From positions 1 through 64,000 of the forward strand of contig NZ_JAVRHY010000010.1 in assembly GCF_031846305.1 (NCBI RefSeq): a stretch of DNA of 64,000 nt, in the 5' to 3' direction. Of this stretch, positions 63,605 to 64,000 are shown one piece after another. The stretch comes from Spectribacter acetivorans (GTDB taxonomy: Bacteria; Pseudomonadota; Gammaproteobacteria; Nevskiales; Salinisphaeraceae). The notes under the pieces were generated by a model. The model made no database searches, was not told where the DNA came from, and saw only the letters and a program-made list of their open reading frames with translations. The translations under genes and the position numbers were made by a program. Every line of letters starts with the position of its first letter. Position 1 is the stretch's first letter.

Positions 63605-64000
63605 ATGGCACAGCGACTGCTGCTTTTCTGTTCGATTCTGGCCATGACCGGCACTGCCGCTGCATCGCCGGCGGAGGATCTGCGCCGGGATCACGGCCGC
63701 TGGCTCGCCGACACCGGGCAACCGGCGCAGGCGATAGCCGCCTGGCGCGACGTCGCCACCCCGGCAGCGTCGGCCGCAAGCGCCCTACTGGCACTCGACC
63801 TGACCGGCAGTGCGGGCGAGCATCTCGCCGACGTCGACGACACGGCCACACGACAGGAAACCCGGACCGCGCTGGCCCGGGCGCAACTCACCCGTGACCG
63901 CCCGGAACAGGTCATCGCCACGCTCGCGGACGCTGATGACCTGTCCCCCGACGAATCGCATCTGCTCGCCCTGGCCATGCTCCGCGCGGACCGGCCACGG
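63605..64000 (+). CDS. secreted repeat-type protein, 3' end outside window (partial)
   Basis: At least 132 codons are open to the window edge. It begins with a signal peptide (MAQRLLLFCSILAMTGTAAA) and continues with Ala/Leu/Asp-rich helices, for example RWLADTGQPAQAIAAWRDVA and LTRDRPEQVIATLADADDLS, which look like TPR-type helical pairs. It is probably a periplasmic helical-repeat protein of unknown role. It starts 12 bases after prmA on the same strand, so it may be part of that transcript. The C-terminal domain cannot be seen. Confidence 0.7.
   Translation, partial: MAQRLLLFCSILAMTGTAAASPAEDLRRDHGRWLADTGQPAQAIAAWRDVATPAASAASALLALDLTGSAGEHLADVDDTATRQETRTALARAQLTRDRPEQVIATLADADDLSPDESHLLALAMLRADRPR

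Overview
The window is high-GC, gene-dense chromosomal DNA from a gammaproteobacterium. The evidence is gene content and synteny: a fmdB-DUF502-aspS operon, zapB-like/zapA followed by 6S RNA and the 5-formyltetrahydrofolate cyclo-ligase gene, proC-yggT-metX-metW, cutA-dsbD, aroQ-accB-accC-prmA, glnE, and a full set of lipid A/inner-core heptose genes. Three sodium-coupled symporter genes in a row, a CPA-type antiporter and generally acidic proteins suggest a marine or halophilic member (for example an Ectothiorhodospiraceae-like lineage). That placement is inference; the genus cannot be read from this sequence. I see no insertion sequence, prophage, CRISPR array or secretion-system locus.

Layout. 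0-4.4 kb (minus strand): UDP-glucose dehydrogenase, a FmdB zinc ribbon, a DUF502 membrane protein and aspS. 4.5-4.8 kb: tRNA-Ala(GGC) and tRNA-Glu(UUC). 4.8-12.5 kb: a WbpE-type sugar aminotransferase, an EamA transporter, an ABC1 kinase coupled to an SRPBCC-SDR fusion, tRNA-Val(CAC), an alpha/beta hydrolase and a 600-residue acyl-CoA dehydrogenase. 12.6-31.2 kb is an envelope-polysaccharide region: waaA, hldE, lpxL, (ilvE), waaF, a 42-codon small ORF, hldD, an LPS-kinase-like protein, glnE, five glycosyltransferases of the GT4, GT9 and GT2 types, an unknown membrane protein, another GT2 and a FkbM methyltransferase. The last part (about 28.4-31.4 kb) is markedly AT-rich and looks acquired.

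31.4-33.6 kb: groES-groEL with a perfect CIRCE operator beside a sigma-32-like promoter, and a strong terminator. 33.7-38.2 kb: AGCS, SNF and AGCS sodium symporters. 38.2-42 kb: sohB, a PEBP protein, a DegQ protease and the zapB-like/zapA pair. 42.05-42.23 kb: 6S RNA, whose 3' strand runs into the start of the cyclo-ligase gene. 42.8-48.2 kb: an EVE protein, ilvA, proC, yggT, metX and metW. 48.2-52.6 kb (minus): a TerB protein, DUF3047, a hydrolase, an antiporter and an SH3/coiled-coil protein. 52.8-55 kb: an unknown secreted or membrane protein, tatD and an OmpA-like protein. 55-57.5 kb (minus): ilvD and a 1-Cys peroxiredoxin. 57.7-64 kb (plus): cutA, dsbD, a TlpA-like thioredoxin, aroQ, accB, accC, prmA and the start of a secreted repeat-type protein cut by the window edge.

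Themes. Inner-core LPS building dominates the first half: HldE and HldD make ADP-heptose, WaaA adds Kdo, LpxL-type acylation finishes lipid A, WaaF and other GT9 enzymes add heptose, and GT2/GT4 enzymes extend the core. Branched-chain amino acid genes (ilvE, ilvA, ilvD) are scattered. Adjacent genes frequently share ATGA or GTGA overlaps, implying translational coupling. I found no convincing new defence or mobile system. The most useful leads are the CIRCE plus sigma-32 architecture, the 6S RNA/start-codon overlap, the SRPBCC-SDR fusion, the unknown membrane protein in the AT-rich island, the small ORF between hldD and waaF, and an extra hydrophilic domain in one AGCS symporter. No intergenic stretch exceeds 300 bases.
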